Assembly (NCBI GenBank): GCA_963930775.1
Contig: OZ005702.1
Span: 6,882,001 to 6,946,000 of the forward strand
DNA from: Cliona cf. orientalis
Taxonomy: Eukaryota > Porifera > Demospongiae > Clionaida > Clionaidae
Length of the DNA: 64,000 nucleotides
Reading direction: 5' to 3'
Shown one piece after another: positions 12,890 through 24,506 of the stretch (position 1 is the stretch's first letter; each line of letters starts with the position of its first letter). Both the position numbers and the translations under genes were made by a program. The notes under the pieces were generated by a model. It saw only the letters and a program-made list of their open reading frames with translations. It was not told the origin of the DNA and made no database searches.

Positions 12890-15800
12890 CTATAGCATAA
12901 TTGTATCACTCACCAGTGGGTTTCTTCCACAGAAGATGCTAAAGCTTTCCAATAGTTTCCTCAGTCCATTGTAAGTTGCGTTTTCATTGCTGTCTCTCCA
13001 TGTTCGTAGAAGAAGAAAGCATTGAAGACGTCGGTCTTCCTTGAAAATTTCATCAAACTGAGCCATTGCTCCAGCGAACTCACTCTCATTGAGTGGAAGA
13101 ATTTCTTTCAGTTTCGACAATTTAAGAATAGCTGTAGTAGCAAAATCTAAAAGAAAACTCTCAGAGACGATTGTGTCCAGTTCCTCATCATCTCGATAAA
13201 GATGTGAATGGATAAGCTCATCAGATAAGCAAGAGTAAGGTTCAAAGTACAGGAGCTTCTCTACTTCAACACTCTTCAAAGTTTCTCCTATTTGATCAGT
13301 GACACATACTGTCAAATCCTGTTTCTCCTTTTGCTCCTTTAATGCCATAGCCAAATTCTTCATCGAATACTTAAACAAATTATCAATGTTCTTACTAAGC
13401 GAATACGAATTCAGTTCATCAGGATCGATAACATACTCATTCAGTTCAAGTTGTCCGCAGAACTTTTCTGACGCTTCCAGAACCATATGAACAACAGCAG
13501 ATCGGAGTTGAAGGCACTTGATTACATTTCTCTCTGTGCTGCACCCTAAGACCACTACAACTGCTGTGCTCTGTTCCACAACTTCTACAACGACTTCCAC
13601 TCCATTATTGCTCACCCAGTGGATGCCATTCTTCCATATGTTGCACTTCCTTTGTATTACAATGCTACCGGCATTTTGTTTATATTGAAGGGCAAATGTG
13701 AATGCCAATCGTAGCAGCAACGTATGTAAAAATCTCGATGTTAAACATTGATGCATACCAACACTTTGTAGGCACCAACCGTACTTGTAATGGTTGGCTT
13801 CTCTGAAGAAGTCTTTATTTGACAATTCAACTTTTACTAAAGCTGGGAAGAAATAGAATGATTCTGAACCATGTGTATCGTCTGAAGGAGGGCACGAATT
13901 TTCGCTACTAATTAAGTTAGCCTCAGATGTAGAGATTTCATGGCAGAGCTCAAGATGCATCATGAACCCAATCAGCATTTGAGGGTCATGATGAGGGAAT
14001 AGCCTCCTGATATTAGATAATGGAACAACTCCAGTACTGTTTGAAATATCATGATGGTTTTTGAACCCTTTGGGAGCAAATATGGTTCCATTAATTTCAT
14101 TTAGTAACACATCTTTTGCAAGAATAACCCAGCTTTTGTCTATGTTTGCATCAATTTTGAGAAATAAGATCTCTCCACTTTCATTTACAGTAGCCAGTAA
14201 GTCTGATAATTCAGCAATATTTTTAGGAAGTTGGCCATTTTGCTTAAGACATTTTAGTGATGTAATCATCTCAAATAAATTCTCCAGTAATAAAGCTACT
14301 TTTCCTTTGAAGTGTACCTTTATTAAATAAAGCAATAGGTGAACTTTTGATTCAATGACAGTGCTTGCTTGATACTCAGAACAACATCTTGTAATATTGT
14401 CTGAAATGGTCTGTAATCCTGGAGAATATTTCTGTCGACAGTCTAAGAATACGACTTGATATCTGAATTTTTCTCCAAATGAGGCCTGTATGACTTTCTT
14501 TGCTTCACTGGCGGGATCTAGGCCTTTGGCCTTCACAATGTCAGCATAGCTAGCAACAAACATGATCGAAGGATAATGAGCAGATAATCTCACTTGATTA
14601 TTTATGAATAATTGCCAAAACTGAAGTTCTTGTACGCATTCATTGAGGGCTTTGCTAATATTAAAGACAATAATAACAAGACATCCCTTTGATGTCATGA
14701 GGTTTTCACAGAGTGCAGCATGACTGCTGTAGTACTCGGCCTGACCAGCAAAATCATACATGATGACACGCCCACAACCCGGGACTTCTGTATCAATTGA
14801 AACGATTCCAGCTGTACATAAGTTTACATCTGAGACCTTTCGATATTGTCTCATTAATTTTTGTGCTGCATTAGGTTGAGATCGAAAGTGCTCTTGAATA
14901 GCTTTGACTAAAGTGCTCTTTCCAGATGAATAATTTCCTATTACAAACACTTTGAATGCAGGATGGAGGAGTAAAGTTTTTAATCCAGCATTTAGTTCAT
15001 TGACTTCGCAGGAAGAAACCAAAAATAAAGCAATATCAGTATCATTTTTCACAAAGGTATTTGAAAGTATTATATTAAAAATTTTCAGGTTACAATTGCA
15101 TTCATTAACGAGATACTTAACAAGATCTAGTCGATGAGATTTACAAGCAAGCGATAGTGGTGAGCAATAAGTGTCCATATTTGTTGGATCGCAGTTACAC
15201 TTTTCAATAAGATACTTTGCTACATTTAAGTGCCCTTTCTTGCATGCAGAATGCAGCGGTGTTTCACCTGTATTCTTCTTACACATTGGATCACATTTAT
15301 GCTTTTTAACGAGATATTTTACTACGTGAAGGTGACCCATCAAACATGCTGAATGAAGGGGTGTCTGATTATCTAACTTTTTACAAGCTGGATCGCAGGT
15401 TTGCTCTTCGATGAGATATTTTGTTAGCTTTAGATGTCCTCTATCACATGCAAAATGCAGTGGCGTCCAACCATGGATGTCTTTACAGGCAGAATCGACC
15501 TTACAGTGTTCAATAAGAAACTTAGTAACATCTAGATGTCCACGAAAGGCAGCAGCATGCAGAGGAGCCCGCCCGTTATTGTTCCTATCATTTGGATCAC
15601 AACCTTTATCTAGAGTAAGATATGTCACTAGGTCTAAATTTCCGCTCAAACATGCCTGACGTAGTGGTATTGAACCACCAGCACTCCTACAGTTCAGATC
15701 ACAGTTGTATTTCTCTATAAGTATCTTAGATACCTCAAACCATCCATTGAAACAGGCATGGTGAAGGAGAGTGAACTGATCTTCATCCTCACCTCTGACC

Positions 15801-15925
15801 TCTGCTGGGTTGGGTAGCTTGGAGAGTAGCTCTAGAGCTTCAGCTTCACTGCTCTCATTGGTTGGATTGTGATACTTATCAAATACTTTCAGAACTGATT
15901 TCTCTAACTTTTTACTATCATCCAT
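12890..15925 (-). CDS. Ankyrin-ROC-COR-death domain protein, copy C (intact)
   Basis: This is the only copy with one unbroken frame: 1011 aa from MDDSKK at 15925 (an in-frame ATG four codons upstream, at 15937, is the alternative). Residues 1-45 form a helical leader. About 50-300 hold seven to eight ankyrin repeats (LHHAC, TPLHFAC, GHLxLTKYLIE). The ROC GTPase follows, with P-loop GNYSSGKST near 332, DFAGQAEYY near 397 and a base motif read here as VASYAD (VASHAD in the others, near 459). A COR-like region covers roughly 520-800, and a death-fold segment (QCFLLLRTWRDSNENATYNGL) about 950-1000. ROCO proteins bind GTP and dimerise through COR; a death fold suggests an apoptosis or immune adaptor role, as in DAPK1, but no kinase is present. 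A GTGAGT donor after GRNPL (12,914/12,913) means a small last exon may replace the final residues VSDTIML. Confidence 0.85.
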   Translation of the reverse strand: MDDSKKLEKSVLKVFDKYHNPTNESSEAEALELLSKLPNPAEVRGEDEDQFTLLHHACFNGWFEVSKILIEKYNCDLNCRSAGGSIPLRQACLSGNLDLVTYLTLDKGCDPNDRNNNGRAPLHAAAFRGHLDVTKFLIEHCKVDSACKDIHGWTPLHFACDRGHLKLTKYLIEEQTCDPACKKLDNQTPLHSACLMGHLHVVKYLVKKHKCDPMCKKNTGETPLHSACKKGHLNVAKYLIEKCNCDPTNMDTYCSPLSLACKSHRLDLVKYLVNECNCNLKIFNIILSNTFVKNDTDIALFLVSSCEVNELNAGLKTLLLHPAFKVFVIGNYSSGKSTLVKAIQEHFRSQPNAAQKLMRQYRKVSDVNLCTAGIVSIDTEVPGCGRVIMYDFAGQAEYYSSHAALCENLMTSKGCLVIIVFNISKALNECVQELQFWQLFINNQVRLSAHYPSIMFVASYADIVKAKGLDPASEAKKVIQASFGEKFRYQVVFLDCRQKYSPGLQTISDNITRCCSEYQASTVIESKVHLLLYLIKVHFKGKVALLLENLFEMITSLKCLKQNGQLPKNIAELSDLLATVNESGEILFLKIDANIDKSWVILAKDVLLNEINGTIFAPKGFKNHHDISNSTGVVPLSNIRRLFPHHDPQMLIGFMMHLELCHEISTSEANLISSENSCPPSDDTHGSESFYFFPALVKVELSNKDFFREANHYKYGWCLQSVGMHQCLTSRFLHTLLLRLAFTFALQYKQNAGSIVIQRKCNIWKNGIHWVSNNGVEVVVEVVEQSTAVVVVLGCSTERNVIKCLQLRSAVVHMVLEASEKFCGQLELNEYVIDPDELNSYSLSKNIDNLFKYSMKNLAMALKEQKEKQDLTVCVTDQIGETLKSVEVEKLLYFEPYSCLSDELIHSHLYRDDEELDTIVSESFLLDFATTAILKLSKLKEILPLNESEFAGAMAQFDEIFKEDRRLQCFLLLRTWRDSNENATYNGLRKLLESFSIFCGRNPLVSDTIML

Positions 15926-15942
15926 TCTTAGGACCAAGATGA

Positions 15943-16564
15943 CTCAGGTGCATTAAGGCATGGGTGGACCACAAAAGTGCCAATCATATTATGTGATAAC
16001 TTTGTAAATCTAGCTCCCAAACTTAAAAGTTAGCAATAACTCACAATCCTTAATTCCCACGCTTATATATTCATGGTCATATGACCATGCATGTACGATC
16101 TCGTTAGGGCTAAAAATAGATTTGAAACTTCAAGGCAATTATAGTAGCAAACCTGAATACATTGTATCTAATATCTTGTGCATCTATTAAGTCTTAAATT
16201 TTGCATAATTAATAAGTTCCAGTTAATTAAAAATAGATTCAAAATTCGGATGGTATGCATTAATTAGAAATTTGCAATATTTAATTATGCACAGCTGTAC
16301 AAGTTTAATTAACTTAGTAGGCAATAAGAAGATTATTGATGCAAAGTTTCTACTTCCTACTGGTTCGGGAACAAAATTAATTAAAGTACGATTGTACAGC
16401 TGCATTGATGTCATGTGACCACAGTGGTCATTAAATTTTAGGTCCATGAGTTGTGTGTAAATACCAAAATTAATTAGGATGCAATTACTCCTAAAATTTT
16501 CCTTTTTTTTATTTTCAATACATTAGCTATATATAATACATAGACTTGCCTTAATCACCCTGAG
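15943..16564. mobile_element. 622-bp inverted-repeat element (MITE) upstream of copy C
   Basis: The termini are inverted repeats: left CTCAGGTGCATTAAGGCA and right TGCCTTAATCACCCTGAG, 16 of 18 positions pairing. The flanking dinucleotide GA is present on both sides (15,941-15,942 and 16,565-16,566). Copy D has the uninterrupted sequence AGATGATAACCACAG at the matching place, so this is a clean insertion with a known empty site. It has no coding capacity and is a non-autonomous DNA transposon. Its left end is 18 bp from the ATG of copy C. Confidence 0.8.
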
Positions 16565-16619
16565 GATAACCACAGCAAACACTTACAAAGTTCGAATACT
16601 AACAATCACAACTGAAATG

Positions 16620-17340
16620 CATAATTTCTCTGCGTAATAATAATCATAGATGCCATATATGTACAAAAACATTAATAACTCAGAACAATTTGAATTTTAA
16701 GATTTAAATAACTTCCATATTCGTGATCTACACCAGAATATCTATATCTCAAGCCTCGAAACATCCACAGAAACGATCAGGTATATGCCTGAATCAGCCG
16801 TTTTTAAGTTTGTAAAAACGTGCATTTTGTCAATCTTCTTTCTTTCATCTTATCCAGGGCTAACTCAAGACTGGCATGACTTCTCACCTTAGTTTAACAA
16901 TAAATCTGCTCCATTTTGTTGAGGAGCGTAGGGATGTATAGTTGATATGAGTATCCCGGCTGCAAATCTTGTTTGTGTATTTTTTGGTCCTACCATCCCT
17001 ACTTCATCCTTTAATTTTCAATTTTTTATACTTGTTATTATTACGAGGTGGCCTGCATAAACACGCATTAATAGTGAATAATATAAACTATTGATATACC
17101 CCATTGGATGTTGCTTAATTTTTATGGGACCATGCAATATCAAAAAATTAATGTGGAAATGATCACATATTTGCACAATGTAGAAGGATTATACAACTTG
17201 ACAAGATTTTTGACACAATGAACGTGAAACCTGCTGCTCCAGTACTATAGTAACATCATAACCCCCGGTAATCTATAATAGCTAATAGCCATAATTATTA
17301 TTATCAGGAAATTTCAATGAAAAATGATTAGCTATTATAC
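16620..17340. other. Intergenic, 5' flank of copy C
   Basis: AT-rich. It starts with the block shared by all ROCO 5' flanks (CAAACACTTACAAAGTTCG just upstream) and continues with sequence near 17,090-17,330 homologous to 24,660-24,900. The stretch 16,640-17,040 has no counterpart in other units. No gene is seen. Confidence 0.45.
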
Positions 17341-17560
17341 TCTATACCAAAAATAATTTGCTACACCTCTTTTTATGACTACTACATTATGTCCATAACG
17401 AGAAGACTCTGGAAAGTGAGTGTGAAACAGTTTGGTCAACTAAGGAGTATAATAAACATCAGAATGAGTGAGGAAAGAGAGAGGGATAATAACAATGAAC
17501 ATTTAAATTCTGTTACCGCTTCATAACGAAACTTGGATAAAAAAGAAGCAATTTTCTACA
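17341..17560 (-). pseudogene. PIGB last-exon relic, unit C/D
   Basis: Positions 17,341-17,450 match the last PIGB exon (minus-strand core CCAGAGTCTTCTCGTTATGG) and 17,510-17,545 match the possible 15-nt microexon region. Both lack the rest of the gene. Exons 10-12 are poorly preserved or absent downstream at 17,560-18,180. Confidence 0.6.
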
Positions 17561-18419
17561 GAGAAACACACTATCATATGACAAATAAGAATTTAGGTTT
17601 GCATAACGATGAACGCACAGGTACTAGGGTATCAAATTTTTGTGTAATCAACTTATCACGAGATCAATTCCCGTATGATCAACTCCATATAATAATTATG
17701 CAAAGTGCATCAGTACAAAAATTGCCTATAGTCCAGATTGATTCTTGAATGCTCTCATTAATACTAGCTAGCTGTTCCACCGTTAAACCTCTGAAAGAGT
17801 CTGAATTCTTCTCTCCCTTTCTCTGACTCTTTATCTTTGTGGACGACCTGTAGCTCCAGACTCACACACCTGCATCTTTATAACCTCTTCTTTCTTTATG
17901 ACCTACATGTACCTAGGTCAGCTTGAAGTGTACATGTAGCTGTTCCTTTTTAGGCAAGGATATTGCAAACCATAAAGTGTATGTTATCATCTCCTGACAA
18001 TTAAGTTGATTTTGCAAGAATTGATATCATGGGAGTTGATCTAATGATCCCCAAGACATCAACTTCACATAACAAAATTAATTTTAGTGGCTATATACTC
18101 CAAGGGTAAACACAAGTGGTATGATTATGATTAGCGATCAAAACTAAAGAGCTTATGATAGCAAACTCTGGAGGCAACTACCGGTATGTACATGTAGTAT
18201 AATATTTGGGTCATGACCATAAACTTATCATAGGGATCTCCTCTGATGCCAGAGTGTCTGGCTTGCATGCCCATCCACTGTCAGGAAAATAGAAAGGTCT
18301 AGATGGATAGACTAGCCTGAGATACTCAGCTTGGCAAAAAAGTGGAGCCTAACAAAGACTCAAGTATTTCTATCTCAGGGGGAGGTAGTGTATATACGTA
18401 TACATGTAGCTGTTCCTTT

Positions 18420-18690
18420 TAAGGCAATGACAATTATTACCATGATAAACCATAAAGTCAGGTGCATGTTGTTGTGAAACAGCAAATTGCCAGTCATGTG
18501 ATAGTATGCTTTGGGAAGACATGAAAGCAAACCATATTATATAAAGTCAGGTGCATGTTGTTGTAAAACAGCAAATTGCCAATCATGTGATAGTATATTT
18601 TGGGAAAATATGAAAGTAAACCATAAAGTCAGGTGCATGTTGTTGAAACAACAATCATGTGATAGTATTTTGGGAAGACATGAAAGCAGG
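18420..18690. repeat. Tandem repeat of about 80-90 bp, about 3 copies
   Basis: The phrase AAACCATAAAGTCAGGTGCA (or a close variant), followed by TGTTGTTG, AAACAGCAA and CATGTGATAGTAT, recurs near 18,450, 18,533 and 18,618. A single copy of the same sequence is present in the PIGB intron at about 26,580-26,640, so this is a local expansion inside duplicated intron DNA. The tandem repeat accounts for a short in-frame peptide that is not a gene. Confidence 0.65.
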
Positions 18691-19020
18691 TTCCTACCCC
18701 CACTTGGATTTTTTTTCCAGGGCCACCTGGTTTGAACACAAAGACCCCCTGAGCCTGTCCCCAGGCTCCAGACTTAATGAAGGCCATGCTATATAGCTAA
18801 AAAGGCACTATCAATCTGGGTAGAAGCTGCATGGAACCTAGCTCTCCATTATTAGATACTGAACTCTAATTAAACATAATATAATTTATTTATGTACATT
18901 ATATGAGGAGATCAGAGTCAGGCAGGTGCCCCTAACAAATACTGCATACATAATATGAGTTCCATTCGAATAAATTAAATTTTAATGTGGAAAGCAATAA
19001 ACAATTTAATTTAGTCACCT

Positions 19021-19600
19021 TTCTGAGATAGTCCATGACAGCTATGGTGCCTCTCTGGTGGACTAGACTGAAGTAGAGGGACATGGGAATATTACTGAGG
19101 AGAAGAATCCAAACAAGAAGGGAAAGGACTGGAGGGAGAGAGACGGAGAGAGAGAGAGAGAGAGGTGGGTGTGTATAAGTGGAAATGGGTAAAATTTATG
19201 TGTACATACACACATACTTCATCTTCATCAATACTGGTAAACACTTTAACTTACATTGACTCTTGTACTTGATCAAGAGATTGGAAATACAATAACCTAT
19301 TCAAAACAAAACCAAGTCACCTCTTGGACACTCAGATCAGAACATCTTTCTTTGCTCAAAAGTATACATGCACATGTACATACATGACATTGTATACCTG
19401 CATAGATTGATGCTATGGGTAGCTACAATAGGAAGTACATAGCGATGCTCCTTGTGACTGAGGGCACTGTGAACAATAAGTTCCCAGAGAGCCAACCAGA
19501 ATGGAGCCCTGGACCAGTGGGAGGGGCACTGCCACACGATGAGCGGGAGAGAGGTGAAGAGTAACACAGGAAGATCTTCTGTGTGTCTCTCTCTCTCTCT
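19021..19600 (-). pseudogene. PIGB exon 8 and exon 9 relics, unit C/D
   Basis: Positions 19,021-19,135 match exon 9 of PIGB (VHQRG exon: minus-strand CCACCAGAGAGGCACCATAG). A GA tract at 19,137-19,166 takes the place of the polypyrimidine tract, and 19,430-19,590 match exon 8, including HKEHRY. This is the best-preserved duplicate, but its upstream exons 1-7 are replaced by ROCO copy D flank, so it cannot make a complete enzyme. The sequence between the exons is homologous to the PIGB intron. Confidence 0.75.
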
Positions 19601-20156
19601 CCACATACACGCACTCGTATATACATGTACTGTACATGTACATGTATAATTATACACATCAAATTGCAGTGCATGAGATGTACTGTGTATCACCACACCC
19701 CTCTACAGCAATTACAATGCATGCATGTATACATGCACTCCCCAAATTACCCCACAGGAATTCCATTGGTGGTTTTTTTCTGTAATGAATATGATTAAGG
19801 CCACTCTATATTAAGTTTCGGTGGTATAATTATAGCCATGCACACTTGTCACTGCTACATGCTTTCTAATTTGGCAAATGTACATGTAAATAAATTAAAT
19901 GTCACCACACAGAATACAGGATATGATAACAAACCAACACAATACACTAAATATGACATATAGTTACTATATTATTCCAGAATGGTGCATGTACTCAAGC
20001 TCTAATTCATGGTATCCTATATGTAGTTATACTGAGTGATGAACATCAGATACAAAATCCTAAAAAGACAAATCAAACATAGTTGCATAATATTGAACAG
20101 AATAGTAATAATAATACTGTAACAGTTATATCTGTACCATAACTATATCACTCACC

Positions 20157-23100
20157 AGTGGGTTTCTTCCACAGAAGATGCTAAAGCTGTCCAATAGTTT
20201 TCTTAGTCCACTATAAGTTGCATTTTCATTGCTGTCTCTCCATATTCGTAGAAGAAGGAAGCATTGATGACGTCGGTCTGCCTTGTACTGTTCATCACAC
20301 TGAGCCACTGCCCCAGCCAACTCACTCTCATTGAGTGGAAGAATCTCTTTCAATTTTGACAATTTAAGGTTAGCTGTAGTAGCAAAATCTAAAAGAAAAC
20401 TGTAAGAGACAGTTGTGTTCAGTTCCTCATTATCTCGGTAAAGATGTGAATGGATAAGCTCATGAGATAAGCAAGAGTAAGGTTCAAAGTACAGGAGCTT
20501 CTCTATTTCAACACTCTTCAAAGTTTCTCCTATTTTATCAGTGACACATATCGTCAAATCCTGTTTCTCCTTTTGCTCCTTTAGTGCCATAGCCAAATCT
20601 TTCATCGAATACTTAAACAAATCATCAATGTTCTTACTAAGTGGATACGAATTCAGTTCATCAGGATCGATAACATACTCATTCAGTTTAAGTTCTCCAC
20701 AGAACTGTTCCATTGTTTCCAGCACCATACGAACAACAGCGGATCGGAGTTGAAGGCACTTGATTACATTTCTTTCTGTGCTGCACCCTAAGACCACTAC
20801 AACTGCTGTGCTCTGCTCCACAACTTCTACAACGACTTCCACTCCATTGTTGCTCACCCAGTGGATTCCATTCTTCCATATGTTGCATTTCCTTTGTATT
20901 ACAATGCTGCCGACATTTTGTTTACAATGAAGGGCAAAGGTGAATACCAATCGCAGCAGCAATGTATGTAAAAATCTCGACGTTAAACACTGATGCATAC
21001 TAACTCTTTGTAGACACCAACTATGCTTGTAATAATTCGTTTCTCTGAAGAAGTCCTTATTTGACAATTCGACTTTCACTAAAGCTGGGAAGAAATAGAA
21101 TGATTCTGAACCATGTGTACCGCCTAAAGAAGGGCCTGAGTTTTCACTACTAATTAAGTTAGCTTCAGATGTTGAAATTTCGTGGCAAAGCTCAAGATGC
21201 ATCATAAACCCAATCAGCATTTGAGGGTCATGATGAGGGAATAGTCTCCTGATATTTGATAATGGAACAACTCCAGTACTGTTAGAGATATCATGATAAT
21301 GTTTGAACCCTTTGGGAGCAAATATGGTTCCGTTAATTTCATTGAGTAAGACATCTTTAGCAAAAATAACCCAGCTTTTACCTATATTTGTATCATTTTT
21401 GAGAAATAAGATTTCTCCACTTTCAGTTACAGTTGCCAGTAAGTCTGATAATTCAGTGACACCTTTAGGAAGTTGGTCATTTTGCTTAAGAAATTCAAGT
21501 GACGTAATTACTTGGAATATATCCTCCAGCAACAAAGCTACTTTTTCTTCAAAGTGTAGCTTAATTAAATAAAATAATAAGTGAACTTTTGATTCAATGA
21601 TAGTACTCCCTTGATATTCGGAACAGCATCTTGCAATATTATCAGAAATGGTCTGTAATCCAGGCGAATATTTCTGTTGACAGTCTATAAATACTACTTG
21701 ATCACGGAATTTTTCTCCAAATGAGGCCTGTATGACTTTCTTTGCTTCACTGGCGGGATCTAGGCCTTTGGCCTTCACAATATCAGCATGGCTAGCAACA
21801 AACACGATTGAAGGGTAATGAGCAGATAATCTCACTTGATTATTGATAAATAATTGCCAAAAATGAAGTTCCTTTACACATTCATTGAGATCTTTGCTAA
21901 GATTAAAGACGATAATAACGAGACATCCCTGTGATGTCATGAGGTTTTCACAGAGTGCAGCATGACTGCTGTAATACTCAGCCTGACCAGCAAAATCATA
22001 CATGATGACACGCCCACAACCCGGGATTTGTGTATCAACAGAAACGATTCCAGCCGTACATAAATTTACATCCGAGACCTTTCGATATTGTCTCAATAAT
22101 TTTTGTGCTGCATTAGGTTGAGCTTGAAAGTGCTCTTGAAGAGCTTGGACTAAAGTGCTCTTTCCAGATGAGAAATTTCCCATTACAAATAGCTACTTTA
22201 CATGCAGGATGGAGAAGTAAAGTTTTTAATCCAGCATTTGGTTCATTGACTTCGCAGGATGAAACCAAATATAAAGCAATGTCAGTATAATTTTTCACAA
22301 ACGTATCTGCAAGTGCTATATTACAATTTTTCAGGTTACAATTGCATTTATTAATAAGATACTTAACAAGATCTAATCGATGAGAATTACAAGCAAGGGA
22401 TAGCGGTGAATGGCATGGGATGTCATCTGTTATGCAATGAGGATCGCAGTGACACTCTTCGATAAGATACTTTGCTATAATCAGATGACCATTTTTACAA
22501 GCAAAGTGTAGTGGAGTCCGTTGATTATCTGCTTTAATGGATGAATTTATGTGCTGCTCTTTAATAATATATTTCGCTATATTTAAGTGCCCTTTCTCAC
22601 ATGCAAAATGCAGTGGTGTTTCACCAGTAATCAGCTTACATACTGGATCACATTTATATTTTTCAATGAGATATTTTGCTATGTGAAGGTGACCCATAAA
22701 ACATGCTGAATGAAGGGGTGTCTGATTGTCTAAGTTTTTGCAAGCTGGATTGCAGGCTTGCTCTTCAATGAGATATTTTATTAGATTTAGATGTCCTCCT
22801 TCACATGCACCATGAAGTGGCGTCTCACCCCATTTGTCACTACAACTTGGATTACATTGGTGCGTTTTAATAAGATAATTTGCCACTTCAAGATGTCCTT
22901 TCCAACAAGCTCTATAAAGTGGTGTTCGACCATTTTGATTTTTACAAGCTGGATCGCAGGCTTGCTTTTCAATGAGATATTTTGTTAGATTTAGATGTCC
23001 TCCTTCACATGCACCATGAAGTGGCGTCTCACCCCAGTTGTCACTACAACTTGGATTACATTGGTGCGTTTTAATAAGATAGTTTGCCACTTCAAGATGT

Positions 23101-24506
23101 CCTTTCCAACAAGCTCTATAAAGTGGTGTTCGACCATTTTGATTTTTACAAGCTGGATTGCAGGCTTGCTTTTCAATGAGATATTTTGTTAGATTTAGAT
23201 GTCCTCCTTCACATGCATAATGTAGTGGCGTCTCACCCCAATCGTCACTATAACTTGGATTACATTGGTGCGTTTTAATAAGATAGATTACCACTTTAAG
23301 ATGTCCTTTCAGACAAACTGAATGAAGGGGAGTTCGACCAATTTGATTTTTACAAGCTGGATTGCAGGCTTGCTTTTCAATGAGATATTTTGTTAGATTT
23401 AGATGTCCTCCTTCACATACATAATGTAGTGGCGTCTCACCCCAGTTGTCACTACAGCTTGGATTACATTGGTGCGTAATAATAAGATAATTTGCCACTT
23501 CAAGATGTCCTTTCAGACTAGCTGAATGAAGGGGTGTTCGACCATTTTGATCTTTGCAAGCTGGATTGCAGGCCTGCTGTTCAATGAGATATTTTGTTAG
23601 ATTTAGATGTCCTCCTTTGCATGCATCGTGCAGTGGTGTCCGACCATAGTTATCACTACAACTTGGATTACATTGGTGTGCTTTAATAAGATAGTTTGCC
23701 ACTTCAAAATGTCCTTTACGACAAGCTCTATGAAGTGGTGTTTGACCATTTTGATTTTTACAAGCTGGATTGCAGGCCTGCTGTTCAATGAGATATTTTG
23801 TTAGATTTAGATGTCCTCCTTTGCATGCATCGTGCAGTGGTGTCCGACCATAGTTATCACTACAACTTGGATTACATTGGTGTACTTTAATAAGATAGTT
23901 TGCCACTTCAAGATGTCCTTTACGGCAAGCTCTATGAAGTGGTGTTTGACCATTTTGATTTTTACAAGCTGGATTGCAGGCCTGCTGTTCAATGAGATAT
24001 TTTGTTAGATTTAGATGTCCTCCTTTACATGCTAAACGTAGGGATAAGAGCACCGTGCTGTCTCCAAGTGCAGAATCTACTTTACACTGTTCAATAAGAA
24101 ACTTAGTAACATGTAGATGTCCACGAAAGGCAGCACCATGCAGAGGAACCAGCCCATTATTGTTCTTACCGTTTGGATCACAGCCTTTGTCTAGAATAAG
24201 ATACTTCACTAGGTCTAAATTTCCACTCCAACATGCCAGATGTAGTGATATTGAACCAGCATCACTACTACAGTTAGGATCACAGTTATATTTCTCTATC
24301 AATACCTTAGATACCTCAAACCATCCATTGCAACAGGCATGGTGAAGGAGAGTGAAGTGATCTTTATTCCTGACCTCTGCTGGGTTGGGTAGCTGGGAGA
24401 GTAGCTCTAGAGCTTCAGCCTCACTGCTCTCATTGGTTGGATCGTGATGCTTATCAAATACTTTCAGAATTGATTTCTCTAACATTTTCAATGTGCTATC
24501 ATCCAT
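20157..24506 (-). pseudogene. ANK-ROC-COR-death protein gene, copy D (expanded ankyrins, one frameshift)
   Basis: The start is MDDSTLKMLEKSIL at 24506. The first frame (797 codons, to 22,113) holds the leader and an enlarged ankyrin domain of about 20 repeats, of which twelve come from six 68-residue units. A 4-bp insertion near 22,184-22,192 (minus strand AAAGTAGCTATTTG against AAAGTGTTTG in copy C) falls three codons before the P-loop. The second frame (22,183 to 20,126, 685 codons) begins exactly at MGNFSSGKST and carries DFAGQAEYY, VASHAD, the COR-like region and the death-fold segment, with a GTGAGT donor after GRNPL at 20,156. This is a single, possibly very recent lesion; everything else is intact, so an expressed allele elsewhere is plausible. 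Alternatives are a split two-protein locus or an assembly error. Confidence 0.75.
22795..24020 (-). repeat. Six tandem 204-bp units encoding ankyrin-repeat pairs
   Basis: The sequence repeats every 204 bp (for example the phrase CTTCACATGCACCATGAAGT near 22,800 and again near 23,004, and TTGCATGCATCGTGCAGTGG near 23,616 and again near 23,820). Each unit encodes 68 residues, two ankyrin repeats of the forms GGHLNLTKYLIE and GHLEVANYLIK. The two youngest pairs of units are nearly identical. Copies A-C have no such expansion, so it arose after the gene duplicated. Confidence 0.9.

Noticed and set aside
22795..24020. CRISPR-like regular repeat
   Set aside because: The 204-bp periodicity is coding, with whole units repeated and no spacers; the genome is eukaryotic.
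22787..24345. Repeated 61- to 65-codon frames and a 123-codon plus-strand frame
   Set aside because: Alternative-frame translations of the 204-bp ankyrin units and of the ankyrin-coding strand of copy D.
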